Source: Pleurodeles waltl (Eukaryota > Chordata > Amphibia > Caudata > Salamandridae). Taken from it: a DNA stretch of 64,000 bases. Under the pieces are notes generated by a model that was not told the DNA's origin, ran no database searches, and was given only the letters and a program-made list of their open reading frames with translations. Positions 10,399 to 20,944 of this stretch are shown piece after piece. The position numbers and the translations under genes were made by a program. Location: the NCBI RefSeq assembly GCF_031143425.1, contig NC_090451.1, positions 353,594,339 to 353,658,338 on the forward strand, in the 5' to 3' direction. Within the stretch, counting starts at the first letter, position 1. Every line of letters begins with the position of its first letter.

Positions 10399-10770
10399 AA
10401 CTTACTCACCAGAGTTCCTCTGCATCTCGCTCTTAGACTTCTACAAAGGATCGACCGCTGACTGCTCCAGGACGCCTGCAAAACCGCAACAAAGTAACAA
10501 GACGACTACCAGCAACATTGTAGCACCTCATCCTGCCGGCTTTCTCTACTGTTTCCTGGTGGTGCATGCTCTGGGGGTAGCCTGCCTTCACCCTGCACCA
10601 GAAGCACAGAAGAAATCTCCTGTGGGTCGACGGAATCTTCCCCCTGCTAACCCAGGCACCAAAAGACTGCATCACCGGTCGTCTGGGTCCCCTCTCATCC
10701 TGACGAGCACAGGAACTCTATCCAAGGGACTCCCACAGTCCAGTGACTCTTCAGTCCAAGTTTGGTGGAG

Positions 10771-10776
10771 GTAAGT
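10771..10776 (+). promoter_or_regulatory. candidate splice donor conserved in LTR-A
   Basis: GTGGAG followed by GTAAGT matches the vertebrate 5' splice consensus. The same site recurs at 63650 (perfect), 49869 (GTAAGA), 28448 (GTAAGA) and 21933 (decayed GTAATT). A pyrimidine-rich TTTCTTGCAG candidate acceptor follows at 11233-11242. Confidence 0.35.
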
Positions 10777-12044
10777 CCTTGCCTCCCCATGCTAGACTGC
10801 AAACCTGTGTGCTGCATGATTTGCAGCTGCTCTGGCTTCTGTGCACTCTTCCAGGGTTTCCTTTGTGCACAGCCTAGCCTGGGTCCCCAGCACTCCGTCC
10901 TGCAGTGCTCAACCCTCTGAGTTGGCCTCCGACGTCGTGGGACCCTCTTTTGTAACTGCGTGGACTCCGGTTCATAAATCTTCCAAGTGCCTGTTGAGGT
11001 ACTTCTGCGGTTGCTGCCTGCTTCTGTGAGGGCTCTCTGAGTTGCTGAGCGCCCCCTCTGTCTCCTCCTCCAAGGGGCGACATCCTGGTCCTCAGCAGCA
11101 CCCAAAAACCTCTATCGCGACCCTTGCAGCTAGCAAGGCTTGCTTGCGGTATTTCTGCGTGGGAACACCTCTGCAAGCTTCATCGCGACGTGGGACATCT
11201 TCCATCCAAAGGAGAAGTTCCTAGTCCTCTTCTTTCTTGCAGAACTCCAAGCTTCTTCCATCCGGAGGCAGCTTCCTTGCACCTTCATCCGGGATTTTCT
11301 GGGCTCCTGCCCCCCCTGGACACTGTCGCGACTATTGGACTTGGTCCCCTTGCTTTGCAGGTCCTCAGGTCCAGGAATCCGTTTTCAGTGCACTGCTGGT
11401 GTTTGTTGTTCTTGTAGAATCCCCCAAATCCCCCTATCACGACTATTGTGTCCTTTTGGGGTAGTAGGTGTACTTTACTCCTACTTTTCAGGGTCTTGGG
11501 GTGGGGTATCTTGGACACCCTGACTGTTTTCTTACAGTCCCAGCGACCCTCTACAAGCTCCCATAGGTCTGGGGTCTATTCATGATTCGCATTCCACTTT
11601 TGGAGTATATGGTTTGTGTTGCCCCTAGACCTATGTTCACCTATTGCAACCTATTGTAATTCTACACTGTTTGCATTACTTTTCTGACTCTTACTTGCCT
11701 GTTTTGGGTTTGTGTACATATAACTTGTGTATATTACTTACCTTCTTACTGAGGGTACTCACTGAGATACTTTTGGAATATTGTCATACAATTAAAGTAC
11801 CTTTATTTTTAGTAACTTTGTGTATTGTGTTTTCTTATGATATTGTGCTGTATGATATAAGTGGTATAGTAGGAGCTTTGCATGTCTCCTAGTTCAGCCT
11901 AAGCTGCTTTGTCATAGCTACCTTCTATCGGCCTAAGCTGCTAGAAACACCTCTTCTCCTAATAAGGGATAACTGGACCTGGCACAAGGTATAAGTACCT
12001 TTGGTACCCACTACAAGCCAGGCCAGCCTCCTACAGTAACCATG

Positions 12045-12572
12045 CCAAGGAGGCATTTCCTCCCAGATATACTCCCTTAGGCGATAAGTAAAATAAACCA
12101 AATATACACACAAACCAAAATCAGGTAAGTAAAACAGTCAGAAAGTAGTGCAAACACTGTAGAACTCAATAGGATGCAATAGGCCTAGGGGCAACACAAA
12201 CCATATACTAGGAAAGTGGAATGCGAACCACGAATGGACGCCTAGGTAGTGTAGTGTGTAGAGGGTCACTGGGAGTGTAAGAAAACACTGAGGGTGTCCA
12301 AGATACCCCACCCCAAGACCCTGGAAAGTAGGAGTAAAGTACTACTATTTCCCCAGAAACACACTAAAGTCGTGATAGAGGATTTTGTAAAGACCACAAC
12401 AGACTGCAAAGCACTGAAGACAGATTCCTGGACCTGAGGACCTGTAAAGGAAGGGGACCAAGTCCAAGAGTTGCGAAAGTGTCTGGGGGGGCAGGAGCCC
12501 ACTAAACCCCAGATGAAGGTGCAAAATGGCTGCCTCCAGATGGAAGAAGCTGAAGATTCTAGAACAACGAAA
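12045..12572 (-). repeat. LTR-A fragment, reverse
   Basis: This is the reverse complement of the 3' quarter of LTR-A; compare 38010-38520, with shared blocks such as GGCAACACAAACCATATACT. Both natural ends are missing. It directly follows the end of element A. Confidence 0.75.
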
Positions 12573-13040
12573 GGTAAAGTCGAATTTATCATTACAAGTT
12601 TCAAATGGCTCTTTTAGAAAGTTGGCATTTTCGCACATTTAGCACTCTGTGCCTGCAGCCTACCTTAGGTCACATGACTGGGTGTAATTGAGAGTTGAGA
12701 ATTTGTGAATTCACCCCAGACAGCCGCAAATTCCTTACCTATGAATAGCTACCGAGGGAATACCATCCCCGGTGGTGGGTCTGCAGACAAATTTAAACTA
12801 GGAAGTCCTGCAGGATCAAAAGGGCAAAGTGCCCATCCCTTCAGACCTGACTGTGCATGCAGTAGTGTTTGGCAAACGTGTGCAGTGCTGCAGCCTACCT
12901 TAGGTCACATGACTGGGTGTAATTGACAGTTGAGAATTTGTGAATTCACTCCAGACAGCCGCAAATTCCTTACCTATGAATAGCTACCCAAGGTATACCA
13001 TCCCCGGTGGTGGGTCTGCAGACAAATTTAGACTACGAAG
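12573..13040. repeat. direct repeat, about 150-bp unit twice, 235-bp spacing
   Basis: About 150 bp beginning CTGCAGCCTACCTTAGGTC at 12653 recurs at 12888, including TTCCTTACCTATGAATAGC and CCCCGGTGGTGGGTCTGCAG, with an 85-bp spacer. The preceding 12573-12650 resembles part of the LTR-E repeat (shared TTTTAGAAAGTTGGCATTTTC with 46937-46957). On the minus strand this lies just downstream of a DIRS-like recombinase, so it may be its terminal region. Confidence 0.65.
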
Positions 13041-13400
13041 CACCAGTTTGTTTGGATAAACTGAGAAGAATGAAGGCTTGGGAGATAAAGCCTGCAGCTC
13101 ACTCACATTCCGGGCAGACGTAATGGCCATGAGGAAGGCTGTTTAAATTATGAGCAGTTGGAGAGGACAATTGTGGAGAGGCTTGAAAGGAGCACACATC
13201 ATCCAGCTTAAGGTCCCACTGAGGCATAATAATAGAAGGGGAAACATATGTAAAAGGCCCTTCGAAAATCTATTTACAATAGGGGACTTCAATAAACAGG
13301 GTTGGTCAGGCAGCTGCAAGAAGCCAGACATAGCAGAAAGATAACCCTTCAGTGTGTCCAAAGCAGAGACCTGCTGGGCAAAGGTAAGAATAACACGTAA
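13041..13400 (-). pseudogene. DIRS-like tyrosine recombinase fragment
   Basis: In minus-strand frames I read DTLKGYLSAMSGFLQLPDQP and then NRFSKGLLHMFP (13143-13361 frame). A shift follows to MPQWDLKL, then further to ITSARNVSELQAL around 13085-13125. These resemble the N-terminal and box-A part of the tyrosine recombinase that integrates DIRS elements. The position normally held by the first catalytic Arg (family pattern R-V-S-E-L) reads Asn here (AAT), and the C-terminal His-X-X-Arg...Tyr part is missing or unrecognisable. Frameshifts and truncation make it dead. Family assignment comes from recalled sequence patterns and is reasonably firm because the adjoining domains also match. Confidence 0.68.
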
Positions 13401-13429
13401 AATATTGGAAAGGAAAGCAGAAAATGGAT

Positions 13430-14296
13430 CAATGGACTTTGCTGTACAACATAATAAAAATCACTTCCACTGGCAGGCCTAGATCGTTTTGGTGGAGGGA
13501 TACCTGGATGCCAGAATAACAATGCAGACTTCAGGAGGAAGGTTGAAAGCTGTCAATTCCATGCAAGAAAGCGGAGAGATGACTGGTTTTGGTAGAGGAT
13601 TGTTGCTCCGACAGAAGATCCTCCTGAAGGGGCAGCGTGATCAGAGGATTAACATTCATGTTTAGTAGCTTGGGATACCAGACTCTCCATGCCTAGTCCG
13701 GAGCCACAAGGATAACTTGGCCCTGTTCATTCCTGATCTTCTTTAGACCTCTGAGCAGGAGTGATATAGACAGAAAGGAGGCCTGAGCTCCACTCGAGGC
13801 GAAAAACGACTCAGAGCGAGAGCTGCCTTGGCAACTCCAGCTCGCAAAACTGCTGATACTGTGCATTCTTGGCAGAGAAGAACAGATCTAACCAAGGCTC
13901 TCCCCACTGCCGAAACAGACTGCGCCACCTGTGGGTGGAGATGCCACTTGTGATCTGCTAGGCATCAACGGCTCAGTTTGTCAGCTCTGGCGTACAGGGA
14001 ACTTGCCAGATGTTGACCACCAGGGATATGCCTTACTGTTCCATCCATGTTCACAACCCCATCTTGCCCTGTTTGTTGCAATACCTCATGGTAGTAGTGG
14101 TGTCCCTGGACACCTGCACCAGGCTTCCCTTGATAAGAGGGTAGAAAGGCTTTCAATGCCAGTCGGATCGCAGAGAGCTCCAGCATGTTTATGTGGAGCT
14201 CTGATTCCGCAGGAGACCAGAGTCCTCTGATCGCCACCTTTCCTAGGTGGCCATCCTATCCCAGTGTTACGCATCTGTCACTACTGTGAGATCAGA
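13430..14296 (-). pseudogene. DIRS-like RNase H and post-RNase H domain fragment
   Basis: Read on the minus strand from 14296 downward. Near 14270 LTVVTDA marks the first RNase H Asp. Then come GLWSPAESELHINMLELSAI and RLALKAFLPS (14237-14130) and ASSLYARADKLSR (about 14000-13965). Downstream, in other frames, are KIRNEQGQVILVAPD, VWYPKLLN and PLQEDLLSEQ (13745-13600). This is the standard block after RNase H in DIRS elements, sometimes described as methyltransferase-like. Many stops and shifts interrupt it. It is cut at 14298 by a reverse LTR; no RT domain is recognisable in the window upstream of it, so RT is deleted or too decayed to see. Confidence 0.75.
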
Positions 14297-14298
14297 TT

Positions 14299-15365
14299 TG
14301 TAGGAAGCTGGCCTGGTGTGTGGTGGGTACCACTGGTACTTACATCTTATACCAGGTCTAGGTATCCCCTATTAGTGAAGTGTAGGCAGTGTGTAGAAGC
14401 CAGGCTCTCTAAGAGTAGCTGTGGATGAGCAGCCAAGGCTTATCTAGGAGACATGCAAAGCTCATGTAAAACCACTGTAGTCACACAGCACTTACATACA
14501 TGAAAGAAAACACTCAGTTGTACAAAAATAAAGCTACTTTATTTATAGTCACACAATGCCACAAGTTACTAGAAGGGCAACCCTCCAATAGGAGGTAAGT
14601 AATACACTAATTATATTCACTAGTAAACAGTATTAGGCATGGAAAAGGTTAGAAAACAGTGCAGTTGCAAATGAACAATAGTGACCTTAGGGGGAGCCCA
14701 AACCATATACTAAACAAATGGAATGCAAACACAGGACCCCCACCTAGGGAAGTGGAATGCGTAGAAGTGAGCTGGGAGTACTAGAAAACCACAGAGATAA
14801 GTAACACAGTACCCCCCCAGCGACCAGGAAAGTAGCAGTGAATCACTGGAATTTCCCCAAACCACCCAAAAGGAAGGAAAAGAAGAAGACACCCAGACAA
14901 GACTGCAAGAAACCAGTGTGGGATTCCTGGAGAGGACAACCTATGGAGAGAGGGCACCAAGTCCAAGAGTCACAGTGGAGTCCAGGAGGAGTAGGAGCTA
15001 CTACCTACTCAGCTGTAGTTGCAGGAGTTGGTCAATGGTTATGAGAGGAAAGTCAGCACTGGAGCTGGAGAAGGGTTCCTGAGGGACACAGGATGCAGAC
15101 GACGTCCCAGGAAGATGAATTGCAGTTGGGTGTTGGTGTAGGAATTCCACCAACAAGCCCTGGCAAAGGCAAATATCACAGTTGGCAGAAAGTGGTGCCG
15201 CGGGGGACCAGCGAATCCCAGGAAGATAAACCCAGTAGGGGGAGTCAGCGGAGACCCTCAGCGACATAGGGAGCCCACAGGAGCAAAGGCAGTATCCACA
15301 GGAGTCCCGCAGGACAGTGAGACAGAATTTGCAGAAGGAGCCCACGCAGCACACAGAAGAAGGGT
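14299..15365 (-). repeat. LTR-C, reverse, truncated
   Basis: It begins TGTAGGAAGCTGGCC, the reverse complement of an LTR 3' end, and contains the inverted polyA block near 14529 and the ACCATATACTAA block. It diverges from LTR-A but is close to the copy at 35064-37306. At 15365 it is cut by another LTR. Confidence 0.75.
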
Positions 15366-17507
15366 TGTAGGAGGCTGGCCTGGTTTGTAGCGGGTACCTT
15401 GGGTACTTACACCTTATACCAGGTCAAGTTGTCCCTTTTTAGTGCAGTAGTACTGCTCTATCAGCTTAGTCTGATAGAGGTAGTTATAGCAGAGCAGCTT
15501 AGCCTGAACTAGGAGACATGCAAAGCTCATCAATACCACATATAGTTACACAGTACTTATACACAAGTAAAGACAATAGTCAGTGTTACCAAAAATAGAG
15601 GTATTTATTTGGGTGACACAGTACCAAACATATCTTAGAGTCAATACTCCTTCTGGAGGTACGTATTATACACAGTATATACACTAGACACCAAAATTAC
15701 ACAAGTAAGTAGTCATAGAACAATGCAAACAATAGGAAATGCTATAGAATGCAATGGGAGAAAATAGGTCTAGGGGCAACACAAACCATATACTAAGAAA
15801 ATGGAATGCGAATCACGAATTCCCCCCTTCACAAGTGTAGTGTATGCAGAATCGCTGGGAGAGTAAGAATACAGTAAAGGTATGTAAATTACGCCACCAC
15901 AGAGCCCAGAAAAGCAGGAGTAAAGTACTTCAAGTTTCCTTATGACACACTACACCTCGTGATTTTGCAGTAACCAACCGAGTCTGCAAACAACAACTGC
16001 TGGATTCCTGGACCTGAAGACCTGCAAAAGAAGGGGACCAAGTCCAGAAGTTGAAAGAAGTTCCAGGAAGGACAAGAGCCCCTGCCAACCCAGAAGAGGG
16101 TGCAAAAGAAGAGTCCCCGGTTGGACGAAGGCTGCAGGAATGCACCCTAGGAAGATGCCAGCGGGTTCCTGCGTGATGCAAAAAATGTCCCACAACATGA
16201 AGATGGATGCAGACGTCATTTCGTATTGGAAGTGGCCAACAAGCCTTGGTTACGACAAATGTGTGTTTTGTGTCAAAATGGCGCTGGCTGGACCCAGGAA
16301 CAACCTAGGGGCCTCAACGCTGTGTGAGGAGGAAGAGGGGGCTCTCAGCACTTTAGAGAGCCCTCAAGATGCCAGACAACACCCACAGGAGTCCCAGGAC
16401 ACGGGGACAAAGAAGGTGCAAAACGTGGTTGGTGCAGCACAACAAAGGAAGGTCCCACGCCGCCGGAGAACAACACAACGAGTTGAGCGTCGCTGGATGG
16501 AGTGCTGGGGACCTGGGCCAGGCTGTGCATGAAGGAATTTTGCAAATAGTGCACAGAGGCCTCAGGAGGTGAAGAAGACGCGGTGCATAGGGGTACTGTC
16601 GCTCTCAGGGAAGGCAAGGTCTTACCTCCTACAAATTGGGTCAGCAGGATCTTAGGATAGTCTGTGTCGATGGGAGCATGGAATGGGAAGCAGTCACTCC
16701 CCTTTCCATTGTCCAGTTTTGTGCCAGAGCAGGGACCAGGGGTCCCTGAACTGGTTTATGCACAAAGGGCACCAAATGTGCCCTTCAAAGCATACCAGTG
16801 GCTCGGGGAGGCAACCCCTCCCAAGCAAGACACACCTATTTCCAAAGGGAGAGGGTGTTACCTCCCTCTCCCAAAGAAATTCCTTTGTTCTGCCTTCCTG
16901 GGCTTGAGCAGATCAAGCAGCAGGATGGCAGAAACCTGTCTGTGGGGTGGCAGCAGCTTGGGCTGCTCATAGAACCATACAAGACTGGTGGTAGCAATGC
17001 TGGAGGTCTTCTAAGGAGTCCCCAAAGAGCATGGAATCATACTTCCAATACTGGCAATAGCATTGGGGTATGATTCAGACATGATTGACACCAAACATGC
17101 CCCGGTTCGGAGTTACCATTATGTAGCTGGACATAGGTAGTGACCTATGTCCAGTACACGTATAAAATGGTGTCCCCGCACTCACAGAAGCCAGTAAAAT
17201 GGAGCTGGAGTTTGTGGGAGCATCCCACACACAGGTACCTGCACCCTGCCCTCTGGGATGAGAAGGCCTGCCACAGGGGTGACTTACAGTGACCTGGTGC
17301 TGTGACCTGTAGTGAAAAACGGGTGCATGCACCCTTTCACGCTGACTGCAATGGCAGGCCTGCAGAACACTTTGCATTGGCTCCCATGGGTGGCATAATA
17401 CATGCTGCAGCCCATAGGGATCCCCTGCTACCCCAACGCCCAAGGTACTTCGGTACCATATACATGGTGGGACCAGTATGCCAAATGTGGGGAGAAAAAA
17501 GGCACAG
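15366..17507 (-). repeat. LTR-A/D-like, reverse, 5' end missing
   Basis: It begins TGTAGGAGGCTGGCC. The first part resembles LTR-A; the distal part (from about 16680) resembles the LTR-D copy at 45010-46079. It carries hairpin H1 at 17127-17154 with the arm CTGGACATAGGT. It stops at 17507, where the next LTR begins, before the expected CTACA end. Confidence 0.7.
17127..17154. other. hairpin H1, arm type CTGGACATAGGT
   Basis: A 12-base arm, loop AGTG, then a perfect reverse complement. It differs from the 6925 copy at two arm positions on each side, with pairing kept. Confidence 0.85.
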
Positions 17508-20497
17508 TGTAGGAGGCTGGCCTGGCTTGTAGTGGGTACCAGAGATACTTACACCTTGTGCCAGGTCCAGTTATCCCTTATTAGTGTAGAAGAGGTGTTT
17601 CTAGCAGCTTAGACTGATAGAAGGTAGCTATGGCAAAGCAGCTTAGGCTGAACTAGGAGACATGTAAAGCTCCTACTATACCACTGGTGTCATATGCACA
17701 ATATCATAAGAAAACACAATACACAGATATACTAAAAATAAAGGTACTTTATTTTTATGACAATATGCCAAAAGTATCTCAGTGAGTACCCTCAGTATGA
17801 GGATGCCAAATATAAACAAGATATATGTACACAATACCGAAAATATGCAGTAATAGCAAAAGGAAGTAATGCAAGCAATGTAAAGTTACAGTAGATTGCA
17901 ATAGGAGGACATAGGTATAGGGGCAACACAAACCATATACTTCAAAAGTGGAATGCGAACCACGAGTGGACCCCAAACCTATGTGAGCTTGTAGAGGGTC
18001 GCTGGGACTGTAAGAAAACAGTGAGGGTTAGAAAAATAGCCCACCCCAAGACCCTGTAAGGTAGGTGTAAAGTGCACCTACAACCCCCAGAGAGCACAGA
18101 AGTCGTGATATGGGGTTTCTGCAAGGAAGACAAACACCAGCAAAGCAACAACCGTGGATTTCCGGACCTGAGTACCTGTAAGACAAGGGAACCAAGTCCA
18201 AGAGTTGCGACAGTGTCGAGAGTGGGCAGGAGCCCAGGAAATGCCAGCTGAGGGTGCAAGGAAGCTGCCACCGGGTGGAAGAAGCTTGGTGTTCTGCAAG
18301 AACGAAGAGGACTAGGAACTTCCCCTTTGGAGGATGGATGTCCTGCGTCGTGAAGAAGCTTGCAGAGGTGTTCCCACGCAGAAAGACCGCAAACAAGCCT
18401 TGCTAGCTGCAAGGGTCGCGGTTTTTGGATGTTGCTGTGGCCCAGGAGGGACCAGGATGTCGCCACTTGGATAAGGAGACAGAGGGGGTGCCCAGCAATT
18501 CAGGGAGCCCTCACAGAAGCAGGCAGCACCCGCAGAAGTACCTGAACAGGCACTTAGAAGAAAAGTGAACCGGAGTCCACGAGAAGTCACAAAAGGGAGT
18601 CCCACAACGCCGGGGGACAACTCAGAAGGTTGTGCACTGCGGGTTAGAGTTTCAGGGACCCAGGCTTGGCTGTGCACGAAAGAAATCCTGGAAGAGTGCA
18701 CAGGAGCCGGAGCAGCTGCTAATCACGCGGTACCCAGCAATGCAGTCTAGCGTGGGGAGGCAAGGACTTACCTCCACCAAACTTGGACTGAAGAGTCACT
18801 GGACTGTGGGAGTCACTTGGACAGAGTTGCTGAGTTCCAGGGACCACTCTCGTCGTGCTGAGAGGCGACCCAGAGGACCGGTGATGCAGTCTTTTGTTGC
18901 CTGCGGTTCCAGGGGGAAGATTCCGTCGACCCACAGGAGATTTCTTCAGAGCTCCTGGTGCAAGGAGGAGGCAGGCTACCCCCAGAGCATGCACCACCTG
19001 GAAACAGTCGAGAAAGCCCGCAGGATGAAGCGATACAAGGTTGTTAGTAGTCATCTTGCTACTTTGTTGCGGTTTTGCAGGCGTCCTGAGCAGTCAGCAG
19101 TCGATCCTTTGGCAGAAGGTGAATAGGGAGATGCAGAGTAACTCTGATGAGCTCTTGCATTCGTTATCTGGTGAGATCCCCAAAGCAAAGACCCTAAATA
19201 GCCAGAAAAGGAGGTTTGGCTACCTAGGAAGGAGGATTGGCTACCAAGAGAGGTAAGAGCCTATCAGAAGGAACCTCTGACGTCACCTGCTGGCACTGGC
19301 CACTCAGAGTAGTCCAGTGTGCCACAAACACCTCTGTTTCCAAGATGGCAGAGGTCTGGGACACACTGGAGGAGCACTGGGCACCTCCCCTGGGAGGTGC
19401 AGGTCAGGGGAGTGGTCTCTCCCCTTTCCTTTGTCCAGTTTCGCGCCAGAGCAGGGCTGGGGGATCCCTGAACCGGTGTGGACTGGCTTATGCAGAGATG
19501 GGCACCATCTGTGCCCATCAAAGCATTTCCAGAGGCGGGGGGAGGCTACTCCTCCCCAGCCTTCACACCTATTTCCAAAGGGAGAGGGTGTTACACCCTC
19601 TCTCAGAGGAAGTCCTTTGTTCTGCCTTCCTGGTTCAGGGCTGCCTGGACCCCAGGAGGGCAGAAACCCATCTGAGGGGTTGTCAGCAGCAGCAGCTGCA
19701 GTGGAGACCCCGGAAAGGCAGTTTGGCAGTACCCGGGTTCTATGCTAGAGAGCCGGGGGATCATGGAATTGTCCCCCCAATGCCAGAATGGCATTGGGGT
19801 GACAATTCCATGATCTTAGACATGTTACATGGCCATGTTCGGAGTTACCATTGTGACGCTATACATAGGTAGTGACCTATGTATAGTGCACGCGTGTAAT
19901 GTTGTCCCCGCACTCACAAAGCCTGGGGAATTTGCCCTGAATTATGTGAGGGCACCTTGGCTAGTGCCAGGGTGCCCACACACTAAGTAACTTTGCACCT
20001 AACCATCACTAAGTGAGGGTTAGACATATAGGTGACTTATAAGTTACTTAAGTGCAGTGGTAAATGGCTGTGAAATAACATGGACGTTATTTCACTCAGG
20101 CTACACTGACAGGCCTGTGTAAGAATTGTCAGAGCTCCCTATTGGTGGCAAATGAAATGCTGCAGCCCACAGGGATCTCCTGGAACCTCAATACCCTGGG
20201 TACCTAGGCACCATATACTAGGGGATTATAAGGGTGTTCCAGTGTGCCAATCAGAATTGGCAAAATTAGTCACTAGCCTGCAGTGACAGTTTTAAAAGCA
20301 GAGAGAGCATAAACACTGAGGTTCTGGTTAGCAGAGCCTCAGTGATACATTTAGGCACCACACAGGGAACACATACATGGCACAACTTATGAGCACTGGG
20401 GTCCTGGCTATCAGGATCCCAGTGACACAGTAAAAACAAACATACATATAAGTAAAAAATGGGGGTAGCATGCCAGGCAAGATGGTACTTTCCTACA
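17508..20497 (-). repeat. LTR-A, reverse, full length, about 2.99 kb
   Basis: It runs from TGTAGGAGGCTGGCC to CAAGATGGTACTTTCCTACA, both natural ends in reverse orientation. Flanking five bases are CACAG and AGCCC, so no target duplication is visible. Hairpin H1 is at 19859-19886 (arm CTATACATAGGT, loop AGTG). Confidence 0.85.
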
Positions 20498-20944
20498 AGC
20501 CCTGCTCAAAATTAAAGAATTTTACGAGGCAATGCACCTAATTTTGGAGAGAACTGACCCCTCTGGAGTGTCTTTGGGCCCCACAGGGAGGGAGGGGGCC
20601 CCATCTGGTTCTGCCCCGGTGACTCCGACTTTGGTTCTGATGGGCCCCGTGATCCAATCACGGATCTGGACTGGCGCTGGTTATGCCACTGCAACCTTCA
20701 CTGGTGCCAGTCCCAATGCAGAGGCTTCCGCCGCCGTCGTCCCCACTGTGATCCCCAAATCCGTCATGGAGCCGCATAAACGGACACCGATTACAGTGCA
20801 GACAGGACCCTTGTGTGCTATGTTGGTGCCTCAGACATTATTCTGAAGGGCTAGGCCTCGGGGAAGAATGGGGGGGGGGTCACTGGACCCTTTAGAATAC
20901 CAGTCAGAAAAACAGGATATGGACTGGTGTGAGGAACTGGGTGA
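20498..20944. other. unassigned 0.45 kb between two LTRs
   Basis: The stretch is GC-rich. A 104-codon plus frame (20532-20846) is open but has no motif I recognise, and the reverse strand is also free of a convincing frame. It could be part of the same DIRS-like element whose ends lie on both sides, but I cannot show this. Confidence 0.3.

Larger units (their letters stand above)
1..12037 (+). mobile_element. Gmr1-like Ty3/gypsy LTR retrotransposon, element A
   Basis: The element has a partial 5' LTR (1-1144), an internal region (1145-6356) and a 3' LTR (6357-12037, with a secondary insertion). Domains run gag, aspartic protease, integrase with GPY/F-type tail, reverse transcriptase, RNase H, then a G-rich polypurine tract touching the 3' LTR. 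Integrase before RT is the order known for the Gmr1 clade of Ty3/gypsy elements and is unlike ordinary gypsy elements. No envelope frame lies between RNase H and the 3' LTR. Several stops and frameshifts make it inactive. The left LTR runs off the window, so the target duplication cannot be tested; the right flank begins GTAAC. Confidence 0.88.
6357..12037 (+). repeat. LTR-A, 3' LTR of element A, interrupted
   Basis: It starts TGTAGGAAAGTACC and ends CCAGCCTCCTACA. Removing the insertion at about 7656-10398 leaves about 2.9 kb, the same as solo copies elsewhere. The first half holds several perfect palindromes (6717-6742, 6925-6952, about 6995-7052, 7209-7229). The second half holds a consensus splice donor at 10771 and the AATAAA block near 11790. 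Confidence 0.88.

Noticed and set aside
19237..19872. 211-codon open frame, and similar frames at 18632-19126, 7063-7596 and 51459-52028
   Set aside because: They lie inside LTRs on either strand, are not kept open in other copies of the same LTR and show no domain; GC-rich LTR sequence gives such frames by chance.
20532..20846. 104-codon plus frame as a gene
   Set aside because: No motif, no start context, compositionally biased, and located between two LTRs in a degenerate element.
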